A DNA stretch of 64,000 nucleotides from Virgibacillus_F flavescens (GTDB taxonomy: Bacteria > Bacillota > Bacilli > Bacillales > Amphibacillaceae): contig NZ_CP192260.1 of the NCBI RefSeq assembly GCF_050574275.1, forward strand, positions 1,674,001 through 1,738,000, in the 5' to 3' direction. Positions 25,220-34,501 of the stretch are shown one piece after another. The notes below the pieces were generated by a model that was not told the origin of the DNA, did not search any database, and saw only the letters and a program-made list of their open reading frames with translations. Both the position numbers and the translations under genes were made by a program. Numbering within the stretch: position 1 is the first letter of the stretch; each line of letters opens with the position of its first letter.

Positions 25220-26038
25220 ATGTCGGTATTTTTAGGGGAGCTTCTTGGTACTATGATTCTGGTAATTTTTGGCGGGGGCGTAGTAGCGGGAGTTTCCTTA
25301 AATAAATCTTTGGCACAAGGTACTGGGTGGGTCCTCGTAACGATAGCATGGGGTCTTGGCGTAACGATGGCAATGTATGCTGTCGGCAGCATAACTGGTG
25401 CTCATATTAATCCAGCCGTGACTTTAGGATTGGCAGCAGTCGGCGATTTCCCTTGGTCAAAGGTACCATTATACATAGCTGCGCAAATTAGCGGGGGTAT
25501 TGTCGGTGCCGTTATCATCTTTTTTCAATACTTGCCACATTGGAGGGCTACCGAAGATCCTGCTGTAAAACTAGGAGTTTTCTCTACTGGTCCGGCTATT
25601 TTCAGCCCGCTATCAAATTTAGTCAGTGAAATAATTGGTACATTTGTATTAGTTATGGGAATTCTTTTTATTGGTGCTAATGAATTTACGGACGGGCTGA
25701 ACCCCTTGATTATTGGGTTATTAATAGTTGGAATTGGTATGTCTTTAGGTGGAACAACTGGCTATGCCATAAACCCAGCACGTGATTTAGGTCCAAGAAT
25801 CGCACATTGGTTCCTGCCGATTCCAGGTAAAGGGAGCTCGAACTGGAAATATGCCTGGGTACCAATAGTTGGACCTACCCTCGGTGGAATTTATGGTGGA
25901 CTGTTTTATCAAGGTTTATTTATAGGAAATAGAACGCTTTATTTTTGGCTGATGACTATACTGATACTTATTATTTTAGGGACTGCCTTATCGATTGAAT
26001 TAAAAAAGGCTAAACACTATGCAGGGAATGGACACTAG
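25220..26038 (+). CDS. glpF: Glycerol uptake facilitator (aquaglyceroporin)
   Basis: Channel for glycerol entry. 272 residues, six membrane segments and the two half-helix motifs: NPA in HINPAVTLG, and NPARDLGPR, where the Asp-Arg signature marks glycerol facilitators rather than water-only channels. Good site AAAGGGGTGGG before ATG 25220. It leads glpF-glpK-glpD. No GlpP antiterminator gene or leader terminator is evident apart from the palindrome upstream, so control differs from, or is not visible as in, B. subtilis. Confidence 0.96.
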   Translation: MSVFLGELLGTMILVIFGGGVVAGVSLNKSLAQGTGWVLVTIAWGLGVTMAMYAVGSITGAHINPAVTLGLAAVGDFPWSKVPLYIAAQISGGIVGAVIIFFQYLPHWRATEDPAVKLGVFSTGPAIFSPLSNLVSEIIGTFVLVMGILFIGANEFTDGLNPLIIGLLIVGIGMSLGGTTGYAINPARDLGPRIAHWFLPIPGKGSSNWKYAWVPIVGPTLGGIYGGLFYQGLFIGNRTLYFWLMTILILIILGTALSIELKKAKHYAGNGH

Positions 26039-26080
26039 AATCAAGAACATATAGTAAAAAGAAATAAAGGAGGATATAAA

Positions 26081-27571
26081 GTGGAAAAATATATTTTGTC
26101 ATTAGATCAAGGTACAACCAGTTCTCGAGCAATCCTATTTAATCATAACGGTGAAATTGTCGAAACCGGACAAAAAGAATTTGAACAATTCTTTCCCAAA
26201 CCGGGATGGGTTGAGCATAATGCGAATGAAATATGGACGTCTATGCTGGCTTGTATTTCAGATGTTCTTCGAAAGTCAGATGTTAATCCGGATCAAATTG
26301 AAGGAATTGGAATCACTAATCAGCGTGAAACAACGATTGTCTGGGATAAAAATACAGGGAAGCCAGTTTACAATGCTATTGTGTGGCAATCCAGACAAAC
26401 TGCAGATATATGCAATCAGTTAAGAGAAGACGGTCACAATGATACATTCCGTGACAAAACAGGACTTTTACTTGACCCTTATTTCGCTGGCACAAAGGTG
26501 AAATGGATTCTGGATAACGTGGATGGCGTTCAGGAAAAGGCAGACAACGGTGACTTGTTATTTGGAACGGTAGATACATGGCTTGTATATAATTTAACAG
26601 GTGGAAAAACACATATAACGGATTATTCAAATGCTTCCAGAACGTTAATGTATAATATTTATGATTTGAAATGGGACGATGAACTATTAGACATTCTGGG
26701 TGTGCCAAAATCAATGCTGCCTGAGGTAAAACAATCATCAGAAGTTTATGGTAAGACTGTTGATTATCACTTCTTTGGACACGAGGTGCCAATAGCGGGA
26801 ATTGCTGGTGATCAGCAGGCAGCATTGTTCGGCCAGGCATGTTTCGAAAAAGGTATGGCTAAAAACACATATGGCACAGGCTGTTTTATGCTGATGAACA
26901 CTGGCCAGGAAGGTGTTAAATCTGATAACGGGTTACTTACTACACTTGCCTGGGGAGTCGATGGAAAAGTTGAATATGCGTTAGAAGGCAGCATTTTTGT
27001 AGCTGGATCTGCTATCACATGGCTGAAGGATGGGTTGAAGTTAATTAATAACTCAAATGAGACTGGATCCTTGGCGGAAGCTGTTGAATCTACCGATGGT
27101 GTCTATGTTGTACCGGCGTTCGTCGGTCTAGGTACTCCATACTGGGACAGTGATGTTCGTGGAGCGGTATTCGGTCTCACAAGAGGTACAAAAAAGGAAC
27201 ATTTTGTACGTGCAACACTCGAATCACTTGCATATCAAACACGCGATGTCTTAGACGCAATGACATCTGATTCAGGAATCGATTTAAAAACATTACGAGT
27301 CGATGGTGGTGCGGTTAAAAACAACTTCCTTATGCAATTTCAGAGCGATATGATTGGTAAGCCGGTTGAAAGGTCAACAATAAATGAAACTACTGCACTC
27401 GGCGCAGCATATTTAGCTGGTCTTGCGGTTGGATTCTGGGAAAGCAAAGAAGAAATAGCTAAGCAATGGAAACTCGATAAAACATTTGAAAGTAACATAG
27501 ATGAAGAACATAAAACAGAGTTGTATGATGGATGGAAAAAAGCAGTGAAGGCTGCTCAGGCATTTAAATAG
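26081..27571 (+). CDS. glpK: Glycerol kinase
   Basis: Phosphorylates glycerol to glycerol-3-phosphate. 496 residues from GTG 26081 behind AAAGGAGG. FGGY family motifs: DQGTTSSRAI at the N terminus, GTGCFMLMNTG and the C-terminal FGGY-like DGGAVKNNFLMQ. His230 in DYHFFGHE corresponds to the histidine that PEP/HPr phosphorylates to activate Firmicute GlpK (His232 in Enterococcus), so PTS control is expected. It follows glpF by 42 bases. Confidence 0.97.
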   Translation: MEKYILSLDQGTTSSRAILFNHNGEIVETGQKEFEQFFPKPGWVEHNANEIWTSMLACISDVLRKSDVNPDQIEGIGITNQRETTIVWDKNTGKPVYNAIVWQSRQTADICNQLREDGHNDTFRDKTGLLLDPYFAGTKVKWILDNVDGVQEKADNGDLLFGTVDTWLVYNLTGGKTHITDYSNASRTLMYNIYDLKWDDELLDILGVPKSMLPEVKQSSEVYGKTVDYHFFGHEVPIAGIAGDQQAALFGQACFEKGMAKNTYGTGCFMLMNTGQEGVKSDNGLLTTLAWGVDGKVEYALEGSIFVAGSAITWLKDGLKLINNSNETGSLAEAVESTDGVYVVPAFVGLGTPYWDSDVRGAVFGLTRGTKKEHFVRATLESLAYQTRDVLDAMTSDSGIDLKTLRVDGGAVKNNFLMQFQSDMIGKPVERSTINETTALGAAYLAGLAVGFWESKEEIAKQWKLDKTFESNIDEEHKTELYDGWKKAVKAAQAFK

Positions 27572-27628
27572 AACTGTTTTAAAGGTACTGGTACAGATGA
27601 TTATTACTTTACTGGGAGTTGTGAGAAA

Positions 27629-29290
27629 ATGACTATTTTTTCAAGTCATAGACGAAAAGAAATCTATCAGAATTTAACTGAAAAACAACTGGATATCCTC
27701 GTGATAGGTGGAGGTATTACTGGTGCAGGTATATCGCTTGATGCAGCTTCGCGTGGACTCAGAACGGGAACGATTGAGATGAACGACTTTGCTGCTGGTA
27801 CATCCAGCCGTTCAACAAAACTTGTTCATGGAGGACTGCGTTATCTTAAACAGTTTGAGGTGAAAATGGTTGCAGAAGTTGGAAAAGAACGTGCCATTGT
27901 ATACGAAAATGGTCCACATGTGACAACACCAGAGTGGATGATGCTTCCGTTTCATAAAGGTGGCAATTTTGGCCCGCTGACAACCAATATAGGTCTGCGC
28001 GTATATGATTATCTTGCAGGAGTAAAAGTCGATGAGCATCGTAAAATGTTCAGTCCCGAAGTAGCGCTAGAGCGTGAGCCTTTAATAAAAAAAGAAGGAC
28101 TCAAGGGAGCCGGGTACTATGTAGAATATAAAACGGATGATGCCCGGTTAACCATTGAAGTGATGAAAAAAGCGGTGCAATGTGGCGCGCATGTCATTAA
28201 TTATGCGAAAGCAGTGGAATTTTTATATAATGACAGAAAAAAGATCATTGGTGCAGTAGTCGAAGATCAATTAACTGGAGAAAAGATGAAGGTGTTCGCC
28301 AAAAAAGTAATAAACGCTGGAGGTCCGTGGGTTGATGATCTTCGTGAAATCGATGGTTCCAAAAAAGGTAAGACGCTTCACTTAACGAAAGGAGTGCATC
28401 TTGTATTTTCTCAGAAACAGTTTCCCCTGCAGCAGGCGATTTACTTTGATGCGCCGGACGGACGAATGATTTTTGCAATTCCACGCAATAACAAAACGTA
28501 TGTGGGGACGACTGATACGACTTTTGAAGGAAATATCGAACACCCTACGATGACAGAAGAAGACCGGGATTATCTGCTGAATGCGATCAATTACATGTTT
28601 CCAACTACCAGTATGAAGGTTGAAGACGTCGAATCCAGTTGGGCAGGAATAAGACCGCTGATAGCTGAAGAAGGAAAAGATCCGAACGAAATTTCTCGGA
28701 AGGACGAAGTATTCATCTCAGATTCAGGGCTCTTGTCCATGGCTGGTGGAAAGCTGACAGGATACCGGAAAATGGCAGAGCACGTGGTGGATAAGGTTGT
28801 AGATCAACTGAAAGCAGAAGAAAATATACTCTATTCCAAATCGGAAACCGAGCATTTGCCAATTTCTGGCGGTGAAGTAGGAGGAGCAGATAAATTTAAA
28901 GAATTTAAAAAGCTGAAAGTTGCTGAAGCCGTTGGTGTCGGATTTAGTGAAGAAGCGGCAGAGCTACTCGTACAGCGGTATGGATCAAATACGGATGTTT
29001 TACTTTCATATTTTGAGTCGAAAAAAGAGGTGGCGAAGAAAGCCAACATCGATCCCTTCGTTTTCGCAGAATTGATCTATGGTATGGAGCAGGAGTTAGT
29101 ATGTAAACCTGTTGATTTCTTTATTCGCAGAACGGGAGCGTTATATTTTGAAATCGGCTGGGTGCATGATCATAAAGATGCTGTTACGGATTACATGGCC
29201 GATTCGTTTAAATGGTCTGACGAACAGAAACGGGCATATACAGCCGAGTTGGATAAACTGCTGCATGAGGCGGTCATTCCAGAACAGTAA
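27629..29290 (+). CDS. glpD: Aerobic glycerol-3-phosphate dehydrogenase
   Basis: FAD enzyme oxidising glycerol-3-phosphate to dihydroxyacetone phosphate and passing electrons to menaquinone. 553 residues; dinucleotide fold VIGGGITGAGISLDAASRG, substrate region STKLVHGGLRYLKQFE, second FAD contact SMAGGKLTGYRKMAE, and the C-terminal DAO_C domain. It ends the glp cluster with a strong terminator; the product feeds TpiA and GapA encoded in this window. Confidence 0.97.
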   Translation: MTIFSSHRRKEIYQNLTEKQLDILVIGGGITGAGISLDAASRGLRTGTIEMNDFAAGTSSRSTKLVHGGLRYLKQFEVKMVAEVGKERAIVYENGPHVTTPEWMMLPFHKGGNFGPLTTNIGLRVYDYLAGVKVDEHRKMFSPEVALEREPLIKKEGLKGAGYYVEYKTDDARLTIEVMKKAVQCGAHVINYAKAVEFLYNDRKKIIGAVVEDQLTGEKMKVFAKKVINAGGPWVDDLREIDGSKKGKTLHLTKGVHLVFSQKQFPLQQAIYFDAPDGRMIFAIPRNNKTYVGTTDTTFEGNIEHPTMTEEDRDYLLNAINYMFPTTSMKVEDVESSWAGIRPLIAEEGKDPNEISRKDEVFISDSGLLSMAGGKLTGYRKMAEHVVDKVVDQLKAEENILYSKSETEHLPISGGEVGGADKFKEFKKLKVAEAVGVGFSEEAAELLVQRYGSNTDVLLSYFESKKEVAKKANIDPFVFAELIYGMEQELVCKPVDFFIRRTGALYFEIGWVHDHKDAVTDYMADSFKWSDEQKRAYTAELDKLLHEAVIPEQ

Positions 29291-29332
29291 AAAATGCATT
29301 ATTCAAGTTTAGCTTGAATAATGCATTTTTTT
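29290..29332 (+). terminator. Terminator of glpFKD
   Basis: 18-bp perfect stem (29290-29307 with 29313-29330), 5-nt loop, T tract. Confidence 0.92.
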
Positions 29333-29383
29333 CATAAGTAAGGAAAGTATAAAAAATTTGGCTTTGGAAAGCTTGCATACAGT

Positions 29384-29545
29384 ACCAGCCACGTCCAGCT
29401 CCAGCGCCCAGAGACTAGCGAGACTTCCCTCGCCTTCGTACGATAAGTCAACATCAGCTTCCTTCGGTCGCCGTGTTTCCTTTATCTCCTACGGCTCAGT
29501 CCAGTCCGTACGTCTCTAACCGGGGCGATTGCGCTTTTGTTCTGG
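29384..29545 (-). repeat. bcr1-like dispersed element, reverse orientation
   Basis: The left end reads TCCAGCTCCAGCGCCCAG and the right end GGGGCGATTGCGCTTTTG. On the minus strand these are the AAAAGCGCAAGCG and CGCTGGACGCTGGAGCTAGA ends of the elements at 40863-41046, with a different interior. The GC content is clearly above the surrounding sequence. It fills most of the 344-base gap between glpD and the TPR gene. Confidence 0.7.
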
Positions 29546-29588
29546 GAAGGTTTTCTAATGTGGTCACCTATAATTCTACATTCATCTA

Positions 29589-29597
29589 TGGTATACT
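29589..29597 (+). promoter_or_regulatory. Extended -10 promoter of the TPR gene
   Basis: TGG-TATACT, 38 bases before ATG 29635; no clear -35. Confidence 0.5.
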
Positions 29598-29634
29598 AGT
29601 TCGGCGATAGCTGACGAAACAGAGGGGGATCACC

Positions 29635-30642
29635 ATGCATCATGTAAAACAAAAACAACAAGATAACACAAAACAGAATAATGTAGTCCGATTTATTCCA
29701 GATGGTGAATTTTATTTTGCGAAAGGCTTAGAAGCTTTCCAAAAACGAAAATTCGAAGTCTCTGTTAAATGGATGAAAAAGGCTGTTGAATTTACCCCAA
29801 ACGATCCTCTTTACCAATGTCAATTATCGATTGTTTATACAGAAATTGGTGCATATCACGCTGCAAATCAATTATTGACAAAAGTTCTGCAGGCAAAAGG
29901 TGATAATTATGCAGATTGCTATTATTTGTTAGCTAATAACTATGCTCACTTGGGATTATTAAATGATGCAAAAAAATATGCTGAAACTTATTTGGAAAAT
30001 GAACCGGAAGGCGACTTCCAGGAAGAAGCTGAAACGCTACTCGAAATGCTTGATATAGATGAGACAGATGAAGATGACTTGGACATGGAAGAAGAAGATG
30101 AACTTCTTATCTACCAGGAAACCGTTTTTAATCATATGGAAAATATGGAATGGGAAAAAGCGTTACCGATATTAGAGGAAATGAGCGCTCTCTTTCCAGA
30201 ACACAAAATTATTAAGCACGATTATGCACAATCATTATTTTTTAGCGGATTTGAAGAAGATGCAATAAACATGGAACTTGAAACGTTAAAAGATGATTCA
30301 AATGATTTGGTCTCCCATACGAATTTGGCAATTTTTTATTACGAAACGAATAAATCAGAATATAAGATTCACATTCAAACTTTGCTTAATGTGTACTCCA
30401 TTCACGAACAACAAAAATTAAAAATAGCTACTACGCTTGCAAAAACAGGTCTTAATCAGGAAGCGTATAAACGATTTAAGCTGCTGTCTAAGGGCAAGCT
30501 AACTGGACATCCATCGTATTATCGCTGGTTCAGCAAAGTTGCATACTATATGAATGAACAGGAAAAAGCGCGTGCACTTTGGGAAGAAGGATGTAAAAGA
30601 CATCCTTCTTTAAGAGAAGAAGTCCACCCTGCAGGCGAGTGA
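29635..30642 (+). CDS. Tetratricopeptide-repeat protein
   Basis: 335 residues, cytoplasmic, with TPR-like helical pairs from about residue 25 (FYFAKGLEAFQKRKFEVSV, then LYQCQLSIVYTEIGAYHAA, then YYLLANNYAHLGLLNDA) and a highly acidic linker around residues 140-160 (ETDEDDLDMEEEDELL). More repeats follow to the C terminus. It stands where B. subtilis has the TPR gene yvcD upstream of trxB, but is shorter. Likely a protein-interaction scaffold; partners unknown. Confidence 0.85.
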   Translation: MHHVKQKQQDNTKQNNVVRFIPDGEFYFAKGLEAFQKRKFEVSVKWMKKAVEFTPNDPLYQCQLSIVYTEIGAYHAANQLLTKVLQAKGDNYADCYYLLANNYAHLGLLNDAKKYAETYLENEPEGDFQEEAETLLEMLDIDETDEDDLDMEEEDELLIYQETVFNHMENMEWEKALPILEEMSALFPEHKIIKHDYAQSLFFSGFEEDAINMELETLKDDSNDLVSHTNLAIFYYETNKSEYKIHIQTLLNVYSIHEQQKLKIATTLAKTGLNQEAYKRFKLLSKGKLTGHPSYYRWFSKVAYYMNEQEKARALWEEGCKRHPSLREEVHPAGE

Positions 30643-30721
30643 GCAGAATAATAGACGTAATTCTATGCATCTTATACTATATAAATGGTTAAATTGATAA
30701 AAAGTAAAGGGGCGGTTTGTA

Positions 30722-31672
30722 ATGTCCGATGAAAAAATGTTTGATGTTATTATTGCGGGAGCTGGACCAGCTGGAATGACTGCTGCTGTTTATGCGTCGC
30801 GTGCAAGTTTAGAAACGTTAATGATCGAAAGAGGAATTCCAGGTGGTCAAATGGCCAATACGGAAGACGTGGAAAATTACCCTGGTTACGAGCATATTCT
30901 AGGACCTGACTTATCGAATAAAATGTTCGAGCACGCAAAGAAGTTTGGTGCTGAATATGCCTATGGCGATATTAAAGAGGTCATTGATTATGGTGATTAT
31001 AAACTAGTAAAAGCTGGAAAACACGAGTACAAAACCCGTACGTTAATCATTACGACTGGAGCACAATATAAGAAACTTGGAATTACCGGAGAAGAAGAAC
31101 TCGGTGGCCGCGGAGTATCGTATTGTGCAGTATGTGATGGTGCATTCTTTAAAGAAAAAGATCTTGTAGTAATCGGTGGTGGAGATTCAGCTGTTGAAGA
31201 AGGAATTTATCTTACACGGTTTGCTAAAAATGTGACCATTGTTCATCGTCGTGATGAGTTACGTGCACAGAAGATTATTCAGAAACGCGCATTTGATAAT
31301 GAAAAAATTGATTTCATCTGGGACACTGTCGTTAACACAATTAATGGTCCTGACGGAAAAGTCAGCAGTGTTACGCTTGAAAACCGAAACACGAAGGAAG
31401 TCAGCGAATTCGATGCAGAAGGAGTATTTATATACATTGGCATGGTACCGTTAAGCGCTCCATTTAAATCATTGGGTATAACGAATGATGAAGGATATAT
31501 CCCAACTAATGAAAATATGGAAACAAGTGTACCTGGTGTATTTGCTGCTGGTGACATTCGTGATAAAGAACTTCGACAAATTGTGACAGCAACTGGTGAC
31601 GGCAGTATCGCTGCTCAATCGGCACAGGGTTACATCGAAGAATTGCTTGAAAAAATGAAATCCACAAATTAA
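30722..31672 (+). CDS. trxB: Thioredoxin reductase
   Basis: FAD/NADPH enzyme reducing thioredoxin. 316 residues; FAD site GAGPAGMTAAVYASRA, redox pair C135-A-V-C138-D, NADPH site GGGDSAVEEG, and C-terminal FAD contact FAAGDIRDKELRQIVTA. Good site AAAGGGGCGG. Gene place matches B. subtilis. The CAVCD type is the low-molecular-weight bacterial TrxB. Confidence 0.98.
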   Translation: MSDEKMFDVIIAGAGPAGMTAAVYASRASLETLMIERGIPGGQMANTEDVENYPGYEHILGPDLSNKMFEHAKKFGAEYAYGDIKEVIDYGDYKLVKAGKHEYKTRTLIITTGAQYKKLGITGEEELGGRGVSYCAVCDGAFFKEKDLVVIGGGDSAVEEGIYLTRFAKNVTIVHRRDELRAQKIIQKRAFDNEKIDFIWDTVVNTINGPDGKVSSVTLENRNTKEVSEFDAEGVFIYIGMVPLSAPFKSLGITNDEGYIPTNENMETSVPGVFAAGDIRDKELRQIVTATGDGSIAAQSAQGYIEELLEKMKSTN

Positions 31673-31787
31673 TTAAGATTTTTATATAAAGTAATTCTTT
31701 TTTAACGCTGTTGTAACACATTCGAAACAATTTTAGGGTACAATATAATTAACTAATTGACCCCCTTTTAATAGATAAATTAGTTTT

Positions 31788-31822
31788 ATGCACAGGTGAA
31801 TCGCACCTGTGCATCTTTTTTG
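31788..31822 (+). terminator. Strong terminator downstream of trxB
   Basis: 11-bp stem (31788-31798 with 31804-31814), loop of 5, tail CTTTTTT. It is 115 bases after trxB. A -10-like TACAATATAAT lies at about 31739-31749, so a short separate transcript of about 65-70 nt ending here is also possible. Confidence 0.8.
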
Positions 31823-31929
31823 TTTAATCTCCTTCACAGAAGCTTGTCTAACCATGTCGAGCGGTTAAACATCCCCAAATATAAACATATCCTTGTTGGT
31901 TTCATTTTTTTCATTGTATAATAGAGAAA

Positions 31930-32075
31930 AGCGAAGGCGACTGTTCAGAAGCGGACGCATAAGCAAGAGACCGAAAACGCCTGGTATTGGCGTTTACGTG
32001 TCAATTGCTTATGACGGCAGCTTCTAGGAGCCGCAGCTGGACAGTAAGAAAAGCGAAGGCGACTGTTCAGCGGCG
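31930..32075 (+). repeat. bcr1-like structured element plus a second truncated copy
   Basis: Begins GAAAAGCGAAGGCGACTG and the same 5' end recurs at 32049-32072. The interior folds: ATAAGCAA/TTGCTTAT encloses AACGCC/GGCGTT (around 31968-32010). It lies in the 464-base gap between trxB and the Nudix gene; the remaining sequence there shows nothing else besides the terminator. Confidence 0.65.
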
Positions 32076-32136
32076 TACACAAAATACGGAACACATATAA
32101 CAAAATTTTAATCCTCTCCAGGATGAGGTGTTACAT

Positions 32137-32601
32137 ATGCAAAGGATTAGCAATTGTATTTTGATTGATCAAAACAAAATTTTATTAGTAAAAAAACCGC
32201 GGCGTGGCTGGTATGCAATTCCGGGTGGAAAGATGGAACAAGGTGAAACCATCAAGGAATCAGCAATGCGTGAATATGGCGAAGAAACTGCTTTAAGGTT
32301 AAATGATCCAAGGCTTGCTGGTGTATTTACTTTCTCAATTTACGATAATGAAAAACTAGTAGATGAATGGATGATGTTTACATTTATGGCTGTTGCGTTT
32401 GACGGAGAGCTGACGGAACATTGCAATGAAGGAATACTTGAATGGGTCGATAAGACAAAAATAAATGAAACACCTATGGCAGAAGGCGATAGAGAGATAT
32501 TTAAGCATGTCCTGTCGGGAAGTGGAATTCTGTATGGTTCCTTTTCTTATACGGAAGACTTTGAACTGCTGAGCATGCGATTTGATACATCACCATTATA
32601 A
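32137..32601 (+). CDS. yvcI: Nudix hydrolase YvcI
   Basis: 154 residues from ATG 32137 behind GGATGAGGTG (GTG 32128 lies in that site). Complete Nudix box GGKMEQGETIKESAMREYGEE with metal-binding REYGEE; the usual Gly after EEx is Ala here. Similar to MutT/8-oxo-dGTPase-like proteins, but the YvcI branch has no settled substrate. First gene of yvcI-rapZ-glmR-whiA-crh. Confidence 0.88.
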   Translation: MQRISNCILIDQNKILLVKKPRRGWYAIPGGKMEQGETIKESAMREYGEETALRLNDPRLAGVFTFSIYDNEKLVDEWMMFTFMAVAFDGELTEHCNEGILEWVDKTKINETPMAEGDREIFKHVLSGSGILYGSFSYTEDFELLSMRFDTSPL

Positions 32602-32614
32602 AGGGGGCTGCATG

Positions 32615-33505
32615 ATGCCGGAAAATCAACAGGAAACAAAACTAGTAATCATTACGGGAATGTCTGGTGCAGGAAAAACAGTGGCTGTCCAAAGTTTTGA
32701 GGATTTAGGGTATTACTGTGTAGACAATCTTCCGCCAGCGCTGTTTCCGAAATTTCTGGAGTTGATGAAAGACGCAACAAATAATATACAAAAAGTTGCT
32801 CTCGTGATGGATCTGCGTGGACGAGAATTTTTTGATTCTTTATTTGAAGCACTTGATATTCTGGGTGAAGCAGATTGGTTACATGAACATATTTTGTTTT
32901 TAGATGCAAAAAATGAAGAGCTTGTAACAAGATACAAAGAAACAAGACGTTCGCATCCGTTAGCTGTCGGTGGTTTACCTCTTGAAGGTATTCAACAGGA
33001 AAGAGTTATTATTGATGAGCTCCGTGGAAGAGCGCAGCGAATTATAGATACAACAAACTTAAAGCCAAGAGAATTACGCGAGAAGATTTTGAAGGCATAT
33101 ACGGATGAGAAGCAGGAGATATTTTCTGTTCATATGGTTTCTTTTGGTTTCAAATACGGAATACCAATCGATGCAGACTTGGTATTTGATGTTCGTTTTC
33201 TGCCAAATCCGCATTATGTTACACATATGCAACCTTTGACTGGATTAAACTCAGAGGTTTCCTCCTATGTATTTAAATGGTCAGACACACAGAAGTTTAA
33301 TGAAAAAGTCCTGGACTTACTTCACTTTATGCTGCCCCAATATAAAAAAGAGGGTAAGTCCCAATTAGTGGTAGCAATTGGATGCACCGGAGGACAGCAC
33401 CGTTCTGTGGCAATTTCCGAACATTTTGCTAAAAAACTGACATCCAGCTATATTACGCATATTAGCCATCGGGATATTGATAAACGAAAAGGTAAAACTT
33501 CATGA
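32615..33505 (+). CDS. rapZ: RNase adapter / nucleotide-binding protein RapZ (YvcJ)
   Basis: P-loop protein that binds and hydrolyses nucleotides. E. coli RapZ steers decay of the sRNA GlmZ; B. subtilis YvcJ affects competence. 296 residues from ATG 32615 (ATG 32612 is 4 bases from the AAGGGGG site). Walker A GMSGAGKT at about residues 14-21; C-terminal domain with DVRFLPNPHYV and GCTGGQHRSV, the RapZ signature. It overlaps glmR by 4 bases (ATGA). Confidence 0.95.
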   Translation: MPENQQETKLVIITGMSGAGKTVAVQSFEDLGYYCVDNLPPALFPKFLELMKDATNNIQKVALVMDLRGREFFDSLFEALDILGEADWLHEHILFLDAKNEELVTRYKETRRSHPLAVGGLPLEGIQQERVIIDELRGRAQRIIDTTNLKPRELREKILKAYTDEKQEIFSVHMVSFGFKYGIPIDADLVFDVRFLPNPHYVTHMQPLTGLNSEVSSYVFKWSDTQKFNEKVLDLLHFMLPQYKKEGKSQLVVAIGCTGGQHRSVAISEHFAKKLTSSYITHISHRDIDKRKGKTS

Positions 33506-34464
33506 GCGAAGAAAATCACCCGAGGGTAGTAGTTATTGGTGGAGGAACAGGGATGCCTGTTTTATTGAGAGGGTTAAAGGACTTACCCATCAAATTAAAT
33601 GCGCTAGTAACTGTATCTGACGATGGCGGAAGTACAGGCAGAATACGAAATGAAATGGCTATACCAGCTCCTGGTGATATTCGGAACGTGATTGCAGCTT
33701 TGTCTGACGCGGAGCCATTGTTATTGGAATTATTTCAGCACAGATTTGCAAACGGGAACGGTCTGATTGGTCACTCGATGGGAAATTTGCTCTTGGCAGC
33801 AATGACTTCCATAACCGGTAACTTTTACACAGGAATTAAAGAAATCTCCCGTGTCTTCAACGTGAAAGGAAAAGTCTATCCAATCTCTAATGAAAATATG
33901 ACCTTACATGCGGAAATGGAAGACGGTTCGATCGTTATTGGGGAGTCCAGTATTCCACTTGTCGAAAAACGAATTAAACGTATATTTTTAAGCCCTGAAA
34001 ATATTACACCATTGCCGAACGCTATTCGAGCGATAAAGAAAGCTGACCTCATTGTTGTTTCCCCTGGAAGTCTTTATACAAGTATACTTCCCAACATGAT
34101 TATTCCTGAGATAGATAACGCAATCCGTTCATCAAATGGTAAGGTTGTGTACGTCTGTAATGTGATGACTCAGCAAGGGGAGACCACAGGCTATACAGCA
34201 TCAGAACATGTTCAGGCAATTATTGATCATGTAGGTGAAGGGTGTCTCGACTCGATCGTTGTTCATAACGAACCAATTAAGAAAAAGGTTCGGGATATTT
34301 ACGCAGAGGAAAATGCAGAACCAGTTATCTATGATACTGATCGCCTTCGTGCAATGGGAATAAATATTATTGAAGGTGACATTGTAAATTATGATCAAAC
34401 AACAATAAGACACGACACACATAAAATCGCAAAACTATTACTATCTACATTAAAAAAAGATTAG
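33502..34464 (+). CDS. glmR: Gluconeogenesis and envelope factor GlmR (YvcK)
   Basis: CofD/UPF0052-like protein. In B. subtilis it binds UDP-GlcNAc and stimulates GlmS to direct carbon to wall precursors, and it is needed on gluconeogenic carbon. 320 residues; N-terminal VVVIGGGTGMPVLLRGL, then VSDDGGSTGRIR and the central GLIGHSMGNLLLAA motif. Overlaps rapZ and precedes whiA, as in most Firmicutes. Confidence 0.95.
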   Translation: MSEENHPRVVVIGGGTGMPVLLRGLKDLPIKLNALVTVSDDGGSTGRIRNEMAIPAPGDIRNVIAALSDAEPLLLELFQHRFANGNGLIGHSMGNLLLAAMTSITGNFYTGIKEISRVFNVKGKVYPISNENMTLHAEMEDGSIVIGESSIPLVEKRIKRIFLSPENITPLPNAIRAIKKADLIVVSPGSLYTSILPNMIIPEIDNAIRSSNGKVVYVCNVMTQQGETTGYTASEHVQAIIDHVGEGCLDSIVVHNEPIKKKVRDIYAEENAEPVIYDTDRLRAMGINIIEGDIVNYDQTTIRHDTHKIAKLLLSTLKKD

Positions 34465-34501
34465 CAAATCCTTATGAAAGGTTTAAGGGGAGGTGACTGG
34501 T

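Noticed and set aside
27572..27628. GlpP-type antitermination leader before glpD
   Set aside because: The 57-base gap has no terminator-like hairpin.
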